5,220 nucleotides of DNA, taken from assembly GCA_026169575.1 (NCBI GenBank), contig JAPFCT010000267.1, forward strand, positions 1 through 5,220. The letters run 5' to 3'. Source of the stretch: Faecalimonas sp. (GTDB taxonomy: Bacteria > Bacillota_A > Clostridia > Lachnospirales > Lachnospiraceae). This document shows, piece by piece, positions 4,391 through 5,220 of the stretch. The notes under the pieces were generated by a model. It did not search any database, had not been told where the DNA came from, and saw only the letters and a program-made list of their open reading frames with translations. The translations under genes and the position numbers were made by a program. Position 1 is the first letter of the stretch, and each line of letters begins with the position of its first letter.

Positions 4391-5220
4391 ATGGCTAAGA
4401 AAAATACATATGATGCAGATAGTATTTCGGTGCTCGAGGGGCTGGAGGCAGTCCGGAAGCGCCCGGGAATGTATATAGGAAGTGTGTCTACAAAAGGACT
4501 GAACCATCTGATCTATGAGATCGTGGACAATGCGGTGGATGAACATCTCGCCGGGTTCTGCGATCAGATCAGCGTGTTTTTAGAAAAGGACGGCTCGGCT
4601 ACGGTGGAGGACAATGGCCGAGGCGTTCCGGTCGGCATGCACCAGAAAGGGATCTCCGCGGCGCGTCTTGTCTATACGACACTGCATGCGGGAGGAAAGT
4701 TTGATGACTCTGCATACAAGACAAGCGGCGGACTTCACGGCGTCGGTTCATCTGTTGTCAATGCACTGTCAGAATATATGGATGTGAAGATCAGCCGGGA
4801 CGGCGGCGTCCATCATGACCGGTATGAGCGGGGATTCCCGGTTATAGAACTGGAAGACGGACTTCTTCCGGTAATCGCAAAGACGAGAAAGACCGGAACA
4901 CTGGTAAATTTTTTGCCGGACGGAGAGATTTTTGAGAAGACAAAGTTTAAGGCAGACGAAGTGAAGAGCCGGCTGCATGAGACCGCGTATCTGAACCCGG
5001 ATCTGACGATCATTTTTGAAGATCGGAGACGGGAGCAGACGGAGCATATCGAGTTTCATGAGCCGGATGGGATCATTGGATTTATCAGGGATATGAACCA
5101 GAAGAAAGAGATGATCCATGAGCCGGTGTATTTTAAAGGAGAGGCAGAAGGGATCGAGGTGGAGGTGGCATTTCAGTATGTCAACGAGTTCCATGAGAAC
5201 GTGCTTGGCGTCTGCAAGAA
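4391..5220 (+). CDS. parE: Type IIA DNA topoisomerase subunit B, ParE-like (3' end outside window)
   Basis: This is the ATPase subunit of a type IIA topoisomerase, topoisomerase IV (ParE) or gyrase (GyrB), which powers passage of one DNA duplex through another. The window holds 276 codons of a protein normally near 640 residues. The GHKL ATPase is intact: LEAVRKRPGMYIG at 18-30, the catalytic base E43 and magnesium ligand N47 in EIVDNAVDE, D74 in VEDNGRG for adenine binding, LHAGGKF with K103, and the ATP lid GLHGVG at 114-119. The transducer domain starts near 225 and includes VAFQYVNEFHENVL. I favour ParE because the lid reads FDDSAYKTSGGLHGVGSS, not the GyrB-style FGGGGYKVSGG, and because KTRKTGTLVNFLPD and the VAFQY segment resemble Bacillus ParE. 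The rest of the gene would settle this, and parC or a gyrA-like gene would be expected next. Annotation pipelines may call it gyrB. It has its own promoter and a possible SOS-type operator. Confidence -1.
   Translation, partial: MAKKNTYDADSISVLEGLEAVRKRPGMYIGSVSTKGLNHLIYEIVDNAVDEHLAGFCDQISVFLEKDGSATVEDNGRGVPVGMHQKGISAARLVYTTLHAGGKFDDSAYKTSGGLHGVGSSVVNALSEYMDVKISRDGGVHHDRYERGFPVIELEDGLLPVIAKTRKTGTLVNFLPDGEIFEKTKFKADEVKSRLHETAYLNPDLTIIFEDRRREQTEHIEFHEPDGIIGFIRDMNQKKEMIHEPVYFKGEAEGIEVEVAFQYVNEFHENVLGVCK

Noticed and set aside
1..5220. A new defence, mobile or biosynthetic system
   Set aside because: Every substantial coding region belongs to a known housekeeping or sporulation family, and no transposase, integrase, direct-repeat array or unexplained gene-sized gap is present.

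Overview
The window is chromosomal DNA from a spore-forming Firmicute. It most likely comes from the class Clostridia and probably from the Lachnospiraceae. The reasons are two sporulation genes (gpr, spoIIP), the divergent order rpsT / gpr-spoIIP that I also recall from Bacillus, strong purine-rich Shine-Dalgarno sequences, moderate GC, and the style of the proteins. I cannot name a genus or species from the sequence alone.

Layout. Positions 1-348 hold the last 115 codons of dxr (non-mevalonate isoprenoid pathway). It is translationally close-coupled to rseP (352-1386), a membrane site-2 metalloprotease. A 196-base gap (1387-1582) holds two hairpins and then a strong symmetrical terminator (1515-1556) that can stop transcription from both sides. 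On the minus strand lies rpsT (ribosomal protein S20, 1583-1846). It should start at a TTG, not at the ATG 13 codons upstream. The 189-base divergent region (1847-2035) carries a good housekeeping-type promoter for rpsT and, interleaved on the other strand, a candidate sigma-F/G promoter for gpr. gpr (2036-3001, spore protease) and spoIIP (3087-4274, engulfment peptidoglycan hydrolase) follow in the same direction. A candidate sigma-E promoter overlaps the gpr stop codon. After spoIIP there is a palindrome resembling a LexA (SOS) box, then a strong extended -10 housekeeping promoter. The last gene is the N-terminal 276 codons of a type IIA topoisomerase B subunit (4391 to the window end) that looks more like ParE than GyrB.

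How the genes work together. gpr and spoIIP act in the same developmental programme. SpoIIP works with SpoIID and SpoIIM in engulfment. GPR is made in the forespore and destroys small acid-soluble spore proteins at germination. The other genes are housekeeping: isoprenoids, envelope proteolysis, ribosome and DNA topology. I found no previously undescribed system, mobile element, CRISPR array, tRNA or rRNA. The observations worth a second look are regulatory: the interleaved divergent promoters, the sigma-E site over the gpr stop codon, the SOS-like palindrome before the topoisomerase gene, and the structured gap after rseP.
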